Below, piece by piece: positions 32,625-34,534 of a stretch of 34,534 nucleotides of DNA. The notes under the pieces were generated by a model, which saw nothing but the letters and a program-made list of their open reading frames with translations, had not been told where the DNA came from and ran no database searches. This DNA is from Bacteroidia bacterium (GTDB lineage Bacteria; Bacteroidota; Bacteroidia; Flavobacteriales_E; Vicingaceae): positions 1 to 34,534 of the forward strand of contig JAUIGQ010000014.1 in the NCBI GenBank assembly GCA_030429925.1, read 5' to 3'. A program made the translations under genes and the position numbers. Each line of letters opens with the position of its first letter. The first letter of the stretch is position 1.

Positions 32625-34534
32625 ATGATAAAAGGGTTAAAGCAAACCATCTTACACCTATTCACATTAGCAGTGGTATTGTCGCTGACTACAATGGATG
32701 CGGTGGCTCAAGCGCCTGAAGGGATTAACTATCAGGCAGTAGCAAGAGATCTTAACGGAAACGCACTTGCAAATCAAATGATCTCAGTACGCTTTGGGAT
32801 CATTGCTACATCACCCACAGGAATCCTTCAATATGAGGAGCAGTATGATCTGATTACTACCAATGATTTTGGGTTATTTAATTTGGTGATCGGTCAAGGT
32901 GTTGAAACCGGTAACGGATTGTATTCTGATTTTAGCCAAATTGATTGGGGAGGAGATGCCCACTTCCTAAGAGTGGAGATAGATGCCGGAAGTGGCTTTG
33001 AAGTATTTAGCAATACTCAATTGATCTCTGTTCCATATGCTTTATATGCAAAAAGCTCTGGAAATAGAATTAAAGCAGGAGAAGGGATTCTTGTCATTAA
33101 CAATGATTCGATCATCAATATTGGTGATCTTTCTAATACCAATGAGATCCAAAGTCTTTCTGTTAACACAGCTCAAGATTCTATTTTGCTGAATGGGGGA
33201 GGTGCCGGAATTGCCATTAGTGACCTTAACCTTAGTGATGATCAGCAATTGAGCTTGAATGGAAAGATCTTAGAGCTTACAGGAGTGAATCCTTCGGCTG
33301 TTGATCTTACTGCTCTGCTAGGAGTTGATTCTATCAATGGAATTGATGATACAACTTTAAGAGTTTACTACGCAGATGGTATTATAGAAGACATTAAACT
33401 TCAAGGGGCTGATACGTCCATGACGAATGAGCTGGTAGATAGTTTGGTGCTTTCCAATTCTAGACTTCAATTGTACCAACAAGGAATAATGCAGGCTGAG
33501 GTTAACCTAGATACTCTTGGAGATGGAAGGATAGATTCTGTAGCCGCTTTGATCAATTCATTGGAGCTGAGATTTGAATCGGATTCTATAGCCTTAAGGG
33601 ATAGCCTTACTAATATAAGGCTAGACTTAGGTAATGAACTAATTCTTATAGATCAAAGGATCACTCAAGATAGTATCCGACTAGAGAATTTGCGGTTAAA
33701 ATTGGTCAATGACTCTATTCAATTTCAAGACAGCATCGCCAATCTAAGAACATCAGTTACTCAGAATTCATTGAATATCACTGAGAATAGCGATAGTATC
33801 AATGTTCATAGATTGGATATCAATATCAATCGACTGAATATCTCTGACAATGCCGACTCGATCACTGTGCATAGAACGGATATTAATGCAAATGCTGTGG
33901 CAATTTCGGACAATGCCGATAGCATCACGGTTCACAGAACGGACATCAATCAGAACAGAAATGATATTTCAGACAATTCAGATTCTATAGCAGTCCACAG
34001 AGTAGATATCAATAACATCAATACGAATGTTGCTGATATAACTGATAGTATTACCGTTCACCGAACCGACATCAATCAAAACCGAACAGATATCGCAGTG
34101 AATGCTGACTCGATCACGGTGCACAGAACAGATATCAATGCAAATAGAACTGCCATTTCGGATAATGCTGATAGCATTACCGTTCACAGAACGGATATCA
34201 ACCAGAACAGAAATGATATTTCAGATAATGCAGATTCTATAGCAGTCCACAGAGTAGATATCAATAACATCAATACGAATGTTGCTGATATAACAGATAG
34301 TATCACTGTTCACCGAACCGACATCAACCAAAACCGAACAGATATCGCTGTGAATGCTGACTCGATCACGGTGCATAGAACGGACATTAATATCAATCGA
34401 GCAGCCATAGCAGATAATGCAGATAGCATCACTGTTCACAGAACGGACATCAATCAGAACAGAAATGATATTTCAGACAATTCGGATTCTATAGCAGTCC
34501 ATAGAGTAGATATCAATAACATCAATACGAATGT
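32625..34534 (+). CDS. Secreted protein with heptad-repeat coiled-coil stalk (3' truncated by window edge)
   Basis: The frame is open from the ATG at 32625 to the window end (636 codons visible). A signal peptide of about 29 residues ends near AVAQA. Next is a domain of about 115 residues beginning APEGINYQAVARDLNGNALA and ending SVPYALYAKSS. This is the N-terminal domain I associate with Bacteroidota secreted proteins annotated as tail-fibre-like or collagen-like. A variable region follows (about 145-300). From about residue 300 the sequence is heptad-like, and from residue 388 it becomes a regular 21-residue repeat of three heptads (ITVHRTD, INQNRND, ISDNADS). Ile sits at position a, and His or Asn at position d. 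A trimeric fibrous stalk is inferred. The C-terminus, possibly a head or endosialidase-chaperone domain, is not visible. Confidence 0.85.
   Translation, partial: MIKGLKQTILHLFTLAVVLSLTTMDAVAQAPEGINYQAVARDLNGNALANQMISVRFGIIATSPTGILQYEEQYDLITTNDFGLFNLVIGQGVETGNGLYSDFSQIDWGGDAHFLRVEIDAGSGFEVFSNTQLISVPYALYAKSSGNRIKAGEGILVINNDSIINIGDLSNTNEIQSLSVNTAQDSILLNGGGAGIAISDLNLSDDQQLSLNGKILELTGVNPSAVDLTALLGVDSINGIDDTTLRVYYADGIIEDIKLQGADTSMTNELVDSLVLSNSRLQLYQQGIMQAEVNLDTLGDGRIDSVAALINSLELRFESDSIALRDSLTNIRLDLGNELILIDQRITQDSIRLENLRLKLVNDSIQFQDSIANLRTSVTQNSLNITENSDSINVHRLDININRLNISDNADSITVHRTDINANAVAISDNADSITVHRTDINQNRNDISDNSDSIAVHRVDINNINTNVADITDSITVHRTDINQNRTDIAVNADSITVHRTDINANRTAISDNADSITVHRTDINQNRNDISDNADSIAVHRVDINNINTNVADITDSITVHRTDINQNRTDIAVNADSITVHRTDININRAAIADNADSITVHRTDINQNRNDISDNSDSIAVHRVDINNINTN
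33786..34534 (+). repeat. 63-bp tandem repeats nested in a 252-bp higher-order repeat
   Basis: In-frame 63-bp units begin at 33786, 33849, 33912, 33975 and so on without a length change to the window end (about 12 units). From 33912 four unit types (A, B, C, D) recur in the same order every 252 bases: 33912-34163, 34164-34415, then a partial copy from 34416. The anchor ATGATATTTC lies at 33961 and recurs 252 bases later (34213) and again at 34465. Copies differ at scattered, mostly third-codon positions. Confidence 0.92.

Noticed and set aside
33978-34439. Two minus-strand open frames of about 70 codons opposite the repeat region
   Set aside because: They are near-copies of each other 252 bases apart and exist only because the plus-strand repeat lacks stops in that antisense frame. 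No start context or promoter was seen.
33786-34534. CRISPR-like periodic repeats
   Set aside because: The 63-bp units are contiguous, coding and in frame, without unique spacers, so this is a protein repeat.

Overview
The window comes from a Bacteroidota genome, most likely a Flavobacteriia-like lineage. This rests on gene content: a SprE/PorW-type lipoprotein of the type IX secretion/gliding machinery, a DUF4292 lipoprotein, an AtpB with a long His-rich N-terminal extension, and a secreted repeat protein with the N-terminal domain typical of this phylum. It also rests on promoter elements of the Bacteroidota type (TTTG-N19-TAnnTTTG), the lack of obvious Shine-Dalgarno sequences and an AT-rich composition. 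No rRNA, tRNA, CRISPR array, insertion sequence or prophage was seen. Genes are packed tightly: no stretch of 300 bases lacks a gene, and the largest gaps are about 130 bases (12392-12522) and 125 bases (21318-21442).

Region 1 (1-9981) is part of a surface polysaccharide locus made of two converging operons. The plus-strand operon encodes the C-terminal part of a putative N-acetyl sugar amidotransferase, two membrane proteins that together look like one GT-C glycosyltransferase, two different Wzx-type flippases and a Wzy/WaaL-like polymerase or ligase. Every junction overlaps by 4 or 8 bases or is separated by 1 base. The minus-strand operon encodes a CapD/WbpM-like nucleotide-sugar dehydratase, a DegT-type sugar aminotransferase and an initiating phosphosugar transferase. 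Together they would make a modified amino-sugar nucleotide, load it on undecaprenyl phosphate, extend it, flip it and polymerise or ligate it.

Region 2 (9999-12391, minus strand) is a two-gene operon: a membrane-anchored M23 peptidase with intact metal ligands and a GH3-type acyl-adenylate enzyme.

Region 3 (12523-21317, plus strand) holds sprE, then a bactofilin gene that overlaps atpZ, an AtpI-like membrane protein and atpB-E-F-H-A-G. The genes for beta and epsilon (atpD, atpC) are not here. A hairpin with a T-run lies between atpE and atpF and may set the high c-subunit dose.

Region 4 (21443-32537, plus strand) holds a very large multi-membrane-segment histidine kinase, an enoyl-CoA hydratase, a third flippase, dut, a sugar nucleotidyltransferase, two lipoproteins (TPR and DUF4292) and an EnvC-like catalytically degenerate LytM protein.

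Region 5 (32625 to the right edge) is the start of a secreted protein that becomes a long, nearly perfect heptad-repeat stalk with Ile at position a and Asn or His at position d. It is encoded by 63-bp repeats nested in a 252-bp repeat. This is the most unusual object in the window; its C-terminus lies outside.
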